A DNA stretch of 60,660 nt. Origin: CAYWTS01 sp964461265. GTDB lineage: Bacteria; Bacteroidota; Ignavibacteria; Tepidaquicellales; OLB5. The position numbers were made by a program, and so were the translations under genes. Position 1 is the stretch's first letter. Each line of letters opens with the position of its first letter. Below, piece by piece: positions 9,301-17,867 of this stretch. The stretch is from contig CAYWTS010000010.1 in the NCBI GenBank assembly GCA_964461265.1, positions 1-60,660 on the forward strand, in the 5' to 3' direction. Under the pieces are notes generated by a model. The model ran no database searches. It worked only from the letters and a program-made list of their open reading frames with translations, and had not been told where the DNA came from.

Positions 9301-9353
9301 GTTCCCGAAAATCTTTATATCGATGCATTAACGGGATTTGTTATATAAATTTA

Positions 9354-9665
9354 TTATTCTCCGATACTAAGTATAGTCGAAATTGCCCCGCGTTCCATTT
9401 TTACTTTTACGTTATCGGCAATTTTTACAAGCACCGTTTTATCTTCAAGCCCTTCGATGGTTCCATAAATACCGCTTGATGTAACAACTCTGTCACCCTT
9501 TTTAAGGGTTTCAAGCAATTTTGCACGTTCCTTCTGCCGTTTTTGCTGCGGTCTGAGAATCAGGAAATAAAATACAACAATTATCAGTAAGAACGGAACC
9601 AGCGCACCAAGCATTCCAGATGCTCCGCCATCCTGCTGAAAAAATAATATTACAGCGTTATTCAC
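9354..9665 (-). CDS. yajC: Preprotein translocase subunit YajC
   Basis: 103 residues. One membrane helix (about 17-38), then the characteristic LRPQQKRQKERAKLLETLKKGDRVVTSSGIYGTIEGLEDKTV pattern. YajC associates with SecDF next to the SecYEG channel. The gene stands first in a minus-strand run leading to ribBA; secD is not adjacent. Confidence 0.95.
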   Translation of the reverse strand: MNNAVILFFQQDGGASGMLGALVPFLLIIVVFYFLILRPQQKRQKERAKLLETLKKGDRVVTSSGIYGTIEGLEDKTVLVKIADNVKVKMERGAISTILSIGE

Positions 9666-10036
9666 TTTTAATTACCTTTCTGTTTTTTCCTATGGATTTG
9701 ATTTCTTAAATCTTCTAATTATAAACTTATTTATTGAAGCTGCACAAGCACCCCCACCTGCCTGCTCCATCAGTTAACGGATTCAGCGAAGGCAGGAAAA
9801 AGCGGGAATTTATAAAATTATGGCTCATCTACTGAGCTAAAATGCTGTTTATTAATCATTGTTTCCGATATTTCGCTCCTAATGGAGCCCGGAGATATGA
9901 TAATTTCATTATTTTGCGTAACATCAGATATTTATTAAAACTAAATGGCTTTAGCCCCACAGTGAATTGCAGAGATTTTCTTCCTGCTGCAGGCAGGGAT
10001 TTATTAAATCCTAAACTGCTTCAATGAATTATAACC
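9666..10036. repeat. Intergenic region with several palindromes
   Basis: 370 bases between tgt and yajC without a convincing gene. It holds GCTCC-TAAT-GGAGC (9875-9888), CCTGC-T-GCAGG within 9983-9993, and GGATTTA-T-TAAATCC (9997-10011), plus imperfect CCTGCC / GGCAGG pairs around 9759-9793 and a GGCTTTAGCCCC segment near 9950. The pattern resembles the degenerate palindromic repeats scattered between genes in this group of bacteria. A 61-codon open frame at 9842-10027 runs through these palindromes and is not credible as a gene. Confidence 0.4.
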
Positions 10037-11161
10037 CTACATATTTTGAGAAAATTTATCAAGAAATTCCTTTTTAAATTCAATAAATCTGCCCTCAATA
10101 ATAGCATTTCTTATATTTTCCATCAATTTTATATAAAATCTTAAATTATGTATAGTAGCAAGCTGTGCAGCTAAAATTTCATCACACATAAATAAATGCC
10201 TTAGGTAAGCTACCGAAAAATTCTTTGCAGTAAAACTATCTGATTCATCATCAGGTGATGAAAAATTATATTTATTCTCAAGATTACGAAGCCTCAGCTT
10301 TCCGCAGGAAGTAAAAAGCATTCCGTTACGTGCATTTCGTGTCGGTAAAACACAATCAAACATATCGATACCTCTATCAACTGCATTTAAAAGATCACCG
10401 GGAGTGCCGACCCCCATCAGGTATCGCGGCTTATCTTCAGGCAGCAAGCTGGTAACATAATCGGTAATATCATACATCACTTCGTTATCTTCACCAACTG
10501 CAAGTCCGCCAATAGCATAACCGTCAAATCCTTTTGCCAGTAATCCATCGACCGATTTTCTACGTAACTCTTTATATGTAGAACCCTGCACAATGCCGAA
10601 TAAAAATTGTTTATTCTCACCAATATCTGACGTTGCAAGGAATTCATCTTTACATCTTTTAGCCCACCTGTCAGTTAACTCAACCGATTTTGAGACCTCA
10701 TGGTACGAAGCCGGATTTTCCAGGCATTCATCAAGAACCATAATAATATCAGAGCCAAACGTACGCTGGAGCCTGATAACCTTTTCAGGTGTAAAAAAAT
10801 GTGTGCTGCCGTCAACATGTGAACGGAATTCGACTCCTTCCTCACTTACCTTTCTCAAATCAGCCAGGCTAAAAACCTGAAAGCCGCCGCTATCGGTCAG
10901 AATTGGTTTTTTCCAGCTCATAAATTTATGCAGCCCTCCTGCACATTTAATAACATCATCACCAGGCCGAAGGTAAATATGGTAAGTATTAGCAAGAATC
11001 ATCCCGGTGCCAATCTCTTCAAGTTCTCTTGGCCCTATTGCCTTTACAGCTGCCTGTGTACCTACGGGCATAAAAATAGGAGTTCGGAAAATCCCATGCG
11101 GGGTTGTTATTTCACAAACTCTTGCTTTAGATTTATCGTCTTTGTAAAGAACTTTTAACAA
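10037..11161 (-). CDS. tgt: tRNA-guanine transglycosylase lacking the zinc cysteines
   Basis: 374 residues. Exchanges guanine 34 for the queuosine precursor in tRNAs with GUN anticodons. Catalytic parts are intact: TDSGGFQVFSL (general acid/base Asp), the GGLAVGE substrate loop, and the nucleophile Asp in DMFDCVLPTRNARNG. The structural zinc site, normally C-x-C-x2-C-x25-H, reads Ser307, Ser309, Ala312 with only His338 of the TIHN motif kept, so all three cysteine ligands are gone while the surrounding FSVAYLRHL is well conserved. Last gene of the PASTA-rpe-nnrDE-vanZ-tgt run. Confidence 0.92.
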   Translation of the reverse strand: MLKVLYKDDKSKARVCEITTPHGIFRTPIFMPVGTQAAVKAIGPRELEEIGTGMILANTYHIYLRPGDDVIKCAGGLHKFMSWKKPILTDSGGFQVFSLADLRKVSEEGVEFRSHVDGSTHFFTPEKVIRLQRTFGSDIIMVLDECLENPASYHEVSKSVELTDRWAKRCKDEFLATSDIGENKQFLFGIVQGSTYKELRRKSVDGLLAKGFDGYAIGGLAVGEDNEVMYDITDYVTSLLPEDKPRYLMGVGTPGDLLNAVDRGIDMFDCVLPTRNARNGMLFTSCGKLRLRNLENKYNFSSPDDESDSFTAKNFSVAYLRHLFMCDEILAAQLATIHNLRFYIKLMENIRNAIIEGRFIEFKKEFLDKFSQNM

Positions 11162-11191
11162 CTACAAAAATATTGAAATTTCACAATTTAA

Positions 11192-11611
11192 TCAATTTTT
11201 AAGAAATTTTTCCTGATGCTGTTTTCTGAATAATGAATATCGTTTAGCAAGGATAAATTTAATAATAACAAGAGTTAAAACAACGCCCACGACATCAGCT
11301 ATCCAATCGTAAAAATTTGCATCTCTGTTTGGAACAAAATATTGATGAAATTCGTCTGAAAAACCATAAAATGTACATATAATCATAGTAACTAATAATG
11401 GTGATGAACCTAGTAATCTGAATTTATTCTGGTGTATTATGGAAATAAAACAAAGTATTGCCAATAAGCCATATACTAAAATATGAATAATATTATCAGC
11501 ATTAATAAACTCGACCTCCGGATACGTAATAGCAGGAAAGCTTGATTGCACAAATATAACAATCAGCCATAAAAAAAAAGGAAGGTGATACTTAATAAAA
11601 TTAAACCTCAA
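11192..11611 (-). CDS. VanZ-like membrane protein
   Basis: 139 residues with four hydrophobic helices and the family motif DEFHQYFVPNRDANFYDWIADVVG. VanZ-like proteins are small integral membrane proteins; VanZ itself gives low teicoplanin resistance by an unclear mechanism, and the cellular role of most homologs is unknown. The start lies 1 base after the nnrDE stop, so the two are probably translated together. Confidence 0.85.
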   Translation of the reverse strand: MRFNFIKYHLPFFLWLIVIFVQSSFPAITYPEVEFINADNIIHILVYGLLAILCFISIIHQNKFRLLGSSPLLVTMIICTFYGFSDEFHQYFVPNRDANFYDWIADVVGVVLTLVIIKFILAKRYSLFRKQHQEKFLKN

Positions 11612-11612
11612 A

Positions 11613-13181
11613 TTAAGAAATTATTTCATTTACAGCCACAGGAATCAGTTTAATAATATTTCTTAACAATGCTGATTGTTTACTTTTTGACTTGTTAAAA
11701 TACAAATCTGCACAATATCCATGAATAAAATTACCGCAAACCATAGCTGTCATAGGATTTCGGGATTGAGCCAAAAGAGAAGATATCAAGCCTGAGAGCA
11801 CGTCTCCGGAACCAGCTGTTGCAAGATTTTCGTTCCCTGTTGTATTAATATAAATTTTTCCGTCATTTATACAGCTGAAGGAACTCTCACATTTAAAGAC
11901 CACATTAACATTAAATTCTTTAACGAAATTCCTTACACATGTAAATCTATCCGATATTATTTTAGTATCTTCTAATTTACTCAATTTCGAAAATTCTCCG
12001 GGATGCGGTGTAAGTATAATATTTTTAGTATTAGTGCCGGTTTTAAGCACTGAAAGGTTTTCGGAAAGTATAGTTAATGCATCGGCATCTATGACAAGAT
12101 TTTTTTCACATTTACTTATTAAATCAAAGGTAAATGACTTTGTCTGCTTGTTTAAAGACAAACCGGGTCCTATAAGAACTACATCAGCCCAATCGAGTCT
12201 TTTTCTCAGCTTATCCAGCTGACCATCTGCAATAGTGCCTTCATCGGTTTCATCCAAAGGAACTGTCATAACTTCAGGAGCTTTGTAGTTTATAATTTGT
12301 GTTACACTATGCGGTGCAGCTACAACTACCGCTCCGACACCTGACTTTAATGCAGAGCTTAAAGCCATTATCACAGCACCGGTCAGATTCCGCGAACCGC
12401 CAACAATTAACAGCTTACCATTCGAATATTTATGCGAAGTCTTTTTGCGTCTTGGAAACAGCTTTGCAGCATCATCTTTATAAACAAAATACTTTTCAAA
12501 ACTATTATATTTTTCAAGCAATGTATCGGGGATACCTATATCAACTACAATTTTCTCACCGCTGTGTTCTTTGCCTTCTCCATAAAGTAATTCGGTTTTC
12601 AGTGTTCCCATCGTAATGGTAACATCCGCATTAATAACAGGATTCACCTGTTCACCCTGCATTAATCCGGAGGGCACATCTACAGATATTACCTTTGTTT
12701 TCTTAAATTTCGATATTCTGTTTAAACATTCAATCATATACAGCATGTTATCATCAAGTTTTCCCCTAATTCCAGTTCCAAGCAAAGCATCAATAACAAT
12801 ATTTTTCTTGTTTCTGTTTAATATTTTTTCAAATTCATTAAATTTAATAAATTCAATAATGCCGGGAGGGAATTTGCCTGCAGCATAAAAATTTATCAAA
12901 GCATCACCTTTTAAAGCTGATTCTTCACCGCCCATTACAATAATAGAATCATAACCGTTCAAAGCAAGATGACGTGCAATCGTGAAGCCGTCACCTGCAT
13001 TATTACCCTTCCCGCAAATTATGTAAATATTGAAATCCGTGAGGTTAGGAATAAATTCAATAAGATACTCAGCAAAATTCCTTCCGGCATTTTCCATCAA
13101 AATAATTGAAGGAGTATTCTCGGTTTCGATAATTTGTTTCTCTACAAGGCGTGTTTCTTCGAATGTAAATGCAGGTTTCAT
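11613..13181 (-). CDS. nnrDE: NAD(P)H-hydrate epimerase / ADP-dependent dehydratase fusion
   Basis: 522 residues, the standard bifunctional arrangement (E. coli YjeF/Nnr). The N-terminal part (about 1-215) is the epimerase with CGKGNNAGDGFTIARHL; the C-terminal part is the ribokinase-like dehydratase with GPGLSLN, ILTPHPGEFSKL and GSGDVLSGLISSLLAQ. Together they repair hydrated NADH and NADPH. It sits in a minus-strand operon of unrelated housekeeping genes. Confidence 0.95.
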   Translation of the reverse strand: MKPAFTFEETRLVEKQIIETENTPSIILMENAGRNFAEYLIEFIPNLTDFNIYIICGKGNNAGDGFTIARHLALNGYDSIIVMGGEESALKGDALINFYAAGKFPPGIIEFIKFNEFEKILNRNKKNIVIDALLGTGIRGKLDDNMLYMIECLNRISKFKKTKVISVDVPSGLMQGEQVNPVINADVTITMGTLKTELLYGEGKEHSGEKIVVDIGIPDTLLEKYNSFEKYFVYKDDAAKLFPRRKKTSHKYSNGKLLIVGGSRNLTGAVIMALSSALKSGVGAVVVAAPHSVTQIINYKAPEVMTVPLDETDEGTIADGQLDKLRKRLDWADVVLIGPGLSLNKQTKSFTFDLISKCEKNLVIDADALTILSENLSVLKTGTNTKNIILTPHPGEFSKLSKLEDTKIISDRFTCVRNFVKEFNVNVVFKCESSFSCINDGKIYINTTGNENLATAGSGDVLSGLISSLLAQSRNPMTAMVCGNFIHGYCADLYFNKSKSKQSALLRNIIKLIPVAVNEIIS

Positions 13182-13203
13182 AAAAAATGCAACGTTGATA
13201 ATT

Positions 13204-13857
13204 TCAGGAAAGTAATGTCTTCATTTTCTTAACAGTACCTGTTATATCATCAGCACCAAATACTGAGTTGCCTGCGACAAAAACATTAACACCACATTCT
13301 TTCAATAATTTCATATTATCCAACCCGATACCGCCATCAACTTCAATAAAAACGTTCAGTTTTTCAAAGTCAATTTTCTTCTTTAGCTTTTTAACTTTTT
13401 CAACAGAAGCATCTATAAACTTCTGTCCCCCAAAACCCGGGTTTACAGACATAATCAAAATAAAATCGGTATATTTTAATATATCATCCAGCAGCTTTAC
13501 CGGACTTGAAGGATTCAAAACGACGCCTGCTTTACACCCGAGTTCCTTTATCCTGTTAACAAGCCTGTTTAGGTGCACAGAGGCTTCATAATGTACTGAA
13601 ATCCAATCGGCACCGGATTTTGCAAAATTCTCAATATACTTCTCCGGTTCCGAAATCATAAGGTGAACATCAAGAGGAAGTTCAGTTATTCGATTGATAT
13701 CTTTAACCATTTTGGGTCCAAACGTAATGTTGGGTACAAAATGCCCGTCCATCACGTCAAGGTGTATAATATCTGCTCCGGCTTTTTCTACAAGCTCAAT
13801 TTGATTTTTTAAATCCGCAAAATCTGCTGAAAGTATTGAAGGCGCAAGTAAATTCAA
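13204..13857 (-). CDS. rpe: Ribulose-phosphate 3-epimerase
   Basis: 217 residues, full-length TIM barrel. Metal-binding and catalytic motifs are present: LSADFADL, HLDVMDGHFVPNITFGP, DVHLMI, MSVNPGFGGQKF and EVDGGI. Interconverts ribulose 5-phosphate and xylulose 5-phosphate in the pentose phosphate pathway. It follows a PASTA-domain gene by 32 bases, echoing the PASTA kinase-rsgA-rpe neighbourhood of Firmicutes, although no kinase is present here. Confidence 0.96.
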   Translation of the reverse strand: MNLLAPSILSADFADLKNQIELVEKAGADIIHLDVMDGHFVPNITFGPKMVKDINRITELPLDVHLMISEPEKYIENFAKSGADWISVHYEASVHLNRLVNRIKELGCKAGVVLNPSSPVKLLDDILKYTDFILIMSVNPGFGGQKFIDASVEKVKKLKKKIDFEKLNVFIEVDGGIGLDNMKLLKECGVNVFVAGNSVFGADDITGTVKKMKTLLS

Positions 13858-13889
13858 ATTTCAAAAATATAAATTAAAAATTAAAAAAA

Positions 13890-14852
13890 TTAAAACTTAG
13901 TACCCTCATCATCTTTCTTATCGTTTTCTTTTTTATCTTTAGGTGTTATGGGTTCTGTTTTCTTTTTATCATCTTTCTTTTCCGGCTGGTTTTTATCACC
14001 CTTTCTAGGCTCGGTTTTCTTCTCAGTATCTTTCTGCTTTTCTATCTCGGTATCTTTTTTCTTTTCTATGTCTTTTTCTTCTTTCTCTAACACGTTCATC
14101 TCTTCATCGGCAGGTTTTACAGTCTTTTTAATTTCCCTGTTAACGAACAAGTCAATTTTTTGATTCTCCTTTGCCAAAGTGTTGGCTTTCGGATACTGGT
14201 CAACAACAGCATTCAGAGGAACTGTTGTAGTAGGCTGGTAATTAATTTTGCCGATAGCAAACTTATTGGCAATCAGTATCTTTTTTGCTTCTTCAAGATT
14301 TTTACCTATCAAATCGGGAATTTTCAGGTCACCTGCTTCCATACCTGTGGAAACTACTACACCAATCTTTGTCCCCTTTTTTACCTTAGAGCCTGGTGAT
14401 TCTATCTGTGAAACAATAATACCTGCCGGATATTGAGCAGAGGGCTTGGTTTCTACTTCTAATAATTCCAGATTACGCTGTGCAAGTGTAAATTTACCCT
14501 CCCTTAAAGTTCTTCCTACAAGGTTAGGGACATCATATAATTGCTCCCCCCCGCTGACAATTAAATATATTCTCCTGCCGTCTTTAACGGTTCTTTCAGC
14601 AGGCGGGTTCTGGTCTATTACAGTTCCTATAGGTTTAGTTGCATCATATCTTATATCCCCCTGTACACCTTCAAGTCCTGCATCATCAAGTATTTTAACT
14701 GCTTCATCGTAATTTAAACCGACTACTGAAGGAACCTGAACAAGAGTATCGTGCCTCACATACCATGGCATAATTATACTATTAAGTAATATAATTACAA
14801 GAAGAATCCCTAATAGTATAAGCCCGGTTTTTTTCCACCATACCATAGACAA
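13890..14852 (-). CDS. PASTA-domain membrane protein without kinase domain
   Basis: 320 residues. A short cytoplasmic start, one membrane helix (about 9-28), then three PASTA repeats at about 35-105, 106-172 and 173-240 (VPSVVGLNYDEAVKILDDAGL; VPNLVGRTLREGKFTLAQRNL; IPDLIGKNLEEAKKILIANKF). The last 75 residues are a low-complexity Lys/Glu/Asp tail. PASTA domains bind cell-wall fragments or act as spacers in envelope proteins, usually on Ser/Thr kinases or penicillin-binding proteins; here neither enzyme domain is present. Probably an envelope-facing sensor or structural protein. Confidence 0.88.
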   Translation of the reverse strand: MSMVWWKKTGLILLGILLVIILLNSIIMPWYVRHDTLVQVPSVVGLNYDEAVKILDDAGLEGVQGDIRYDATKPIGTVIDQNPPAERTVKDGRRIYLIVSGGEQLYDVPNLVGRTLREGKFTLAQRNLELLEVETKPSAQYPAGIIVSQIESPGSKVKKGTKIGVVVSTGMEAGDLKIPDLIGKNLEEAKKILIANKFAIGKINYQPTTTVPLNAVVDQYPKANTLAKENQKIDLFVNREIKKTVKPADEEMNVLEKEEKDIEKKKDTEIEKQKDTEKKTEPRKGDKNQPEKKDDKKKTEPITPKDKKENDKKDDEGTKF

Positions 14853-14982
14853 ATATAAACCTTTAAAATTTTACAAAAAACTGAAAAAAAATTACTGTTT
14901 AGAAAACCATAATAATCTGATAGTCAAAAAAACAACTTTTAGCTATTATGAAAATAAATTAAATTTGAAAAATGTTAAGAAT

Positions 14983-15456
14983 ATGACAAAAATCGAAAAG
15001 TTCATGAAACTTGCCATTGCAAAGGCAAGAGAAGGTGTTGAATCAGGCCAAAGTCCGTTTGGCGCATGCATAGTTAAAAATAATACCGTGATAAGCTTAT
15101 CACATAATACAGTTTTTCATAACACAGATATAACTGCACACGCAGAGATTCAGGCAATCCGTGAAGCATGCAGAAAGCTTGATACAATCGATCTCACAGG
15201 CTGTGAGATATATTCCACCTGCGAACCATGCCCAATGTGTTTTTCAGCAATACACTGGGCTAAAATAGATAAAGTCTACTTTGGTGCTGAAATAAAGGAT
15301 GCTAAAAGCTTCGGCTTTAATGAAATTAATTTATCGAACGAAAATATTAAAGCATTAGGCGGCAGTAAAGTGGAAATAATTGGTAAAATACTGAAAAATG
15401 AGTGTATTAAGTTATTTGAATATTGGAATTCACGAGAAGACAAGAGGGTTTACTGA
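14983..15456 (+). CDS. Nucleoside/guanine deaminase of the CDA family
   Basis: About 157 residues from the ATG at 14983; an in-frame TTG at 14965 would add six residues, but MTKIEKFMKLAIAKAREG matches the usual family start. Zinc motif HAEIQAI ... STCEPCPMC gives the three ligands and the catalytic Glu. The C-terminal half (DAKSFGFNEINL, ending REDKRVY) resembles guanine deaminase GuaD of Bacillus more than tRNA adenosine deaminase TadA, so guanine to xanthine is the best guess. Stands alone, divergent from the PASTA operon. Confidence 0.82.
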   Translation: MTKIEKFMKLAIAKAREGVESGQSPFGACIVKNNTVISLSHNTVFHNTDITAHAEIQAIREACRKLDTIDLTGCEIYSTCEPCPMCFSAIHWAKIDKVYFGAEIKDAKSFGFNEINLSNENIKALGGSKVEIIGKILKNECIKLFEYWNSREDKRVY

Positions 15457-15713
15457 TTTAACAGAAATAACTGCCCGGTTATTAACGTGATACCTGACTG
15501 CTGTAAGCAAAAATCTCAGCACAAAGATGCAATTATAATTGTTTTTACCGTTTGATTTTTTTTATCTAACAACCGCATTTTCAGTACTTTATTAATTTTT
15601 TATAATACCGATAAACGACTTTATCTGTTAGTTCCTAAGGCGAGCAAGAATGTTAATGAAAATAATTGATTTTGAATAGAACTCACCTTAATTTTGTGGA
15701 AACTCAATTATAA
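15457..15713. other. Intergenic region, no feature recognised
   Basis: 257 bases, AT-rich, between the deaminase and a T9SS cargo gene. No convincing hairpin with a T run or palindrome was found; it should contain the promoter for the gene at 15714. Confidence 0.3.
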
Positions 15714-16430
15714 ATGACTACTAAATATTTTCTCGTTCTGTTATTTTCTTTAACAACTTTATCCCCTTTATATTCACAGACATTCACTTTTGTAAGAACC
15801 TCACCCGAATATGTACACATAGAACCGGATTCATTTGAAGTTCATTCTTATGCTCAGATTAATAATCTTTTAAGCAATCATGATACACTAAGGCTGGTTA
15901 GAATATCGAATAACCTGCCAGCACAGTTCGAAGCAGGTATTTGCGATATACTTTTTTGTTATTCAACAACAGAGGATACAGCCATTGCACCATACCCGCC
16001 GGGAGTTAGTACTATTTACATATATTTTTATAAACCTGTAGGTTTAACGGGAACCGGCACAACAACGTGGCGGGCAGAACGAAAATCGAACCCTTCCCAA
16101 TTCATTACACAAGTTTTCGGAGTAACAACCGAACCGATTGGAATTAAACAGATTAGTTCTGTAGTTAAAGATTTCAGCTTGAGTCAGAATTATCCTAATC
16201 CCTTCAATCCAATAACAAAGATTGAATTTTCTATTCCTAAAACAGAATATGTAACTTTAAAAATATACGACATAGTCGGACGGGAGGTAAAAATCCTTGT
16301 AAACCAATATCTGAACCAGGGAGAATACGAGTATGAGTTTAATGCAAAAAATCTTTCTTCAGGGATGTATTATTACAGCTTGAGCACCGCAGAAAACGTA
16401 GCTGTAAAGAAAATGGTACTTGTAAAATAA
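15714..16430 (+). CDS. T9SS-sorted exported protein
   Basis: 238 residues. Signal peptide (about 1-21, ending YSQ), a beta-sandwich-like domain of about 120 residues with no family I recognise, then a type IX C-terminal domain from about residue 155 (FSLSQNYPNPFNP, YVTLKIYDIVGREV, LSSGMYYYSL, ending KKMVLVK). The protein is therefore expected at the cell surface or in the medium after removal of the tail. Its own weak hairpin terminator follows. Confidence 0.85.
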   Translation: MTTKYFLVLLFSLTTLSPLYSQTFTFVRTSPEYVHIEPDSFEVHSYAQINNLLSNHDTLRLVRISNNLPAQFEAGICDILFCYSTTEDTAIAPYPPGVSTIYIYFYKPVGLTGTGTTTWRAERKSNPSQFITQVFGVTTEPIGIKQISSVVKDFSLSQNYPNPFNPITKIEFSIPKTEYVTLKIYDIVGREVKILVNQYLNQGEYEYEFNAKNLSSGMYYYSLSTAENVAVKKMVLVK

Positions 16431-16444
16431 AATCACCGGTAAAA

Positions 16445-16475
16445 AATACAAAAGTTTATTAGACTTCTGTATTTT
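16445..16475 (+). terminator. Hairpin after the T9SS gene
   Basis: AATACA-AAAGT (16445-16455) pairs with ACTTC-TGTATT (16463-16473) with one mismatch and is followed by TTTT. It ends the T9SS gene and lies directly on an alternative TTG start of the next gene, which supports the downstream ATG at 16495 as the real start. Confidence 0.5.
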
Positions 16476-16494
16476 GACCGGACTAAGAGATAAG

Positions 16495-17007
16495 ATGGAA
16501 CACAACGGAAAAAATATTTATCAGGTACGGAGCAAAGACTTAACGCTATTTGAAAAGACATATTTACCTCAGATACTCAAGGGACTTGCCCTGACATTTA
16601 AGCAAATGTTCAGACCCAAATTCACACGCCAGTATCCGGAGGAAAAATGGACACCGCCTCCGTCATTCAGAGGGAGACCGGTGCTTGTACAAAAAGAAGA
16701 TGGAACTGAACGCTGTGTAGCTTGCGGACTTTGTTCAAGAGTATGTCCATCGCTTGCTATACAAGTGCAGGCTGATGAAACTAACCTTGAAAAAGAAAGG
16801 TATCCCGTTCTTTTTGAAATAAACATGCTTAGATGTATATTTTGCGGATTTTGTGAGGAAGTTTGCCCGGAAGAAGCTATAGTTATGAGCGATGAGTATA
16901 TATTAACATTTCATTCACAGGAGGAAGCTATTTTTGGCAAGGAAAAGCTGCTAATGAGTACACACAGGCTTGCCAAAAGGCTGGAATTCCTGCATCAAAA
17001 CGTTTAA
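16495..17007 (+). CDS. nuoI: NADH-quinone oxidoreductase subunit I, isolated
   Basis: 170 residues. Two 4Fe-4S clusters: Cys 74, 77, 80, 84 and Cys 114, 117, 120, 124 (CVACGLCSRVCP, CIFCGFCEEVCP), with the typical LTFKQMF ... YPEEK ... GRPVL and FEINMLRC segments of NuoI, the peripheral-arm subunit that carries electrons towards the quinone site. No other nuo gene is present in the window. It lies between two T9SS cargo genes, and the downstream one begins 3 bases after its stop. It is either a detached copy of the complex I subunit or a related ferredoxin. Confidence 0.85.
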   Translation: MEHNGKNIYQVRSKDLTLFEKTYLPQILKGLALTFKQMFRPKFTRQYPEEKWTPPPSFRGRPVLVQKEDGTERCVACGLCSRVCPSLAIQVQADETNLEKERYPVLFEINMLRCIFCGFCEEVCPEEAIVMSDEYILTFHSQEEAIFGKEKLLMSTHRLAKRLEFLHQNV

Positions 17008-17010
17008 ATT

Positions 17011-17706
17011 ATGAAACGATATTTACTGTTTTTACTTACATTATTATTTATAACATCTCTTGAAGCCGAAATTAAGCCTGTCAATGAACCCGCTGATTCA
17101 TCGGATGTGCTTATTGCTTTCACTGCACGCATAAAGGAAGGTAAAATTATTCTAAACTGGAAAATCTTTAATCCTAAAAATACATGGGCATTTGAACTGC
17201 ACAGGCTTGACCCGAAAAACAAGCAATATTCAATTATAAATAAGGGTAAGAGAATAAAAAAAGCAGATTACTTCGATAAGACACAGGATGAAAATCAAAA
17301 AGAACTTTACCATTACAGTTTTGAAGATGAACCTGAGCGTGATGGAGTTTACTTTTATAAACTAAGGGTAATAAACTCGATCAACGAATTGATGTATGAA
17401 TCGGATGAGATGAAAATAGGCATAAGCGGGTTAAAAGATTTTAAACTCGGACAAAATCATCCTAATCCATTTAATCCTGTGACCTATATAACTTATGAAC
17501 TATTCAGTGATACTCAGGTTAAGTTAAGCGTATTTGATCTGGTTGGCAAGGAGCTTGCTGTTCTGGTTGACCAGTTCCAGACTGAAGGTGAATACACAGT
17601 AACATTTGATGCTTCTAAAATATCGAACCTGCCGAGCGGTATTTACTTTTATAAGCTGGATACCGAGAAATTTACCGATGTTAAAAAGATGATACTCACA
17701 AAATAG
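17011..17706 (+). CDS. T9SS-sorted exported protein
   Basis: 231 residues. Signal peptide (about 1-19), a central domain of about 110 residues that resembles a fibronectin type III-like beta sandwich (KIILNWKIFNPKNTWAFELHRLD ... YFYKLRVI), and a type IX C-terminal domain from about residue 143 (FKLGQNHPNPFNP, VKLSVFDLVGKEL, SGIYFYKLDTEKF, KKMILTK). It begins 3 bases after nuoI, so the two are co-transcribed although no functional link is obvious. Confidence 0.85.
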   Translation: MKRYLLFLLTLLFITSLEAEIKPVNEPADSSDVLIAFTARIKEGKIILNWKIFNPKNTWAFELHRLDPKNKQYSIINKGKRIKKADYFDKTQDENQKELYHYSFEDEPERDGVYFYKLRVINSINELMYESDEMKIGISGLKDFKLGQNHPNPFNPVTYITYELFSDTQVKLSVFDLVGKELAVLVDQFQTEGEYTVTFDASKISNLPSGIYFYKLDTEKFTDVKKMILTK

Positions 17707-17737
17707 TGAGTTTGTGAGAGCTGAATTTTAAAATCTC

Positions 17738-17769
17738 ATAGGGATTTGATTTATCAAATCCCTATTTTT
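17738..17769 (+). terminator. Strong rho-independent terminator
   Basis: A perfect 13-base stem, ATAGGGATTTGAT (17738-17750) with ATCAAATCCCTAT (17753-17765), followed by TTTTTATT. It ends the nuoI / T9SS transcript before a convergent gene. Confidence 0.85.
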
Positions 17770-17867
17770 ATTGGGATTTCTCGGAACAATATAACAGGAC
17801 ATGAATTAATAAAATTCCTTTAATATATAATTTTCTGCAACGCTGCTTTTCTTATTAATCGACAGGG

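Noticed and set aside
9267..9353. FMN riboswitch in front of ribBA
   Set aside because: The 87-base leader lacks the conserved RFN elements and is too short; it only has a simple 8-base hairpin.
9842..10027. 61-codon open frame between tgt and yajC
   Set aside because: It runs through several palindromes and has no ribosome site or protein-like pattern.
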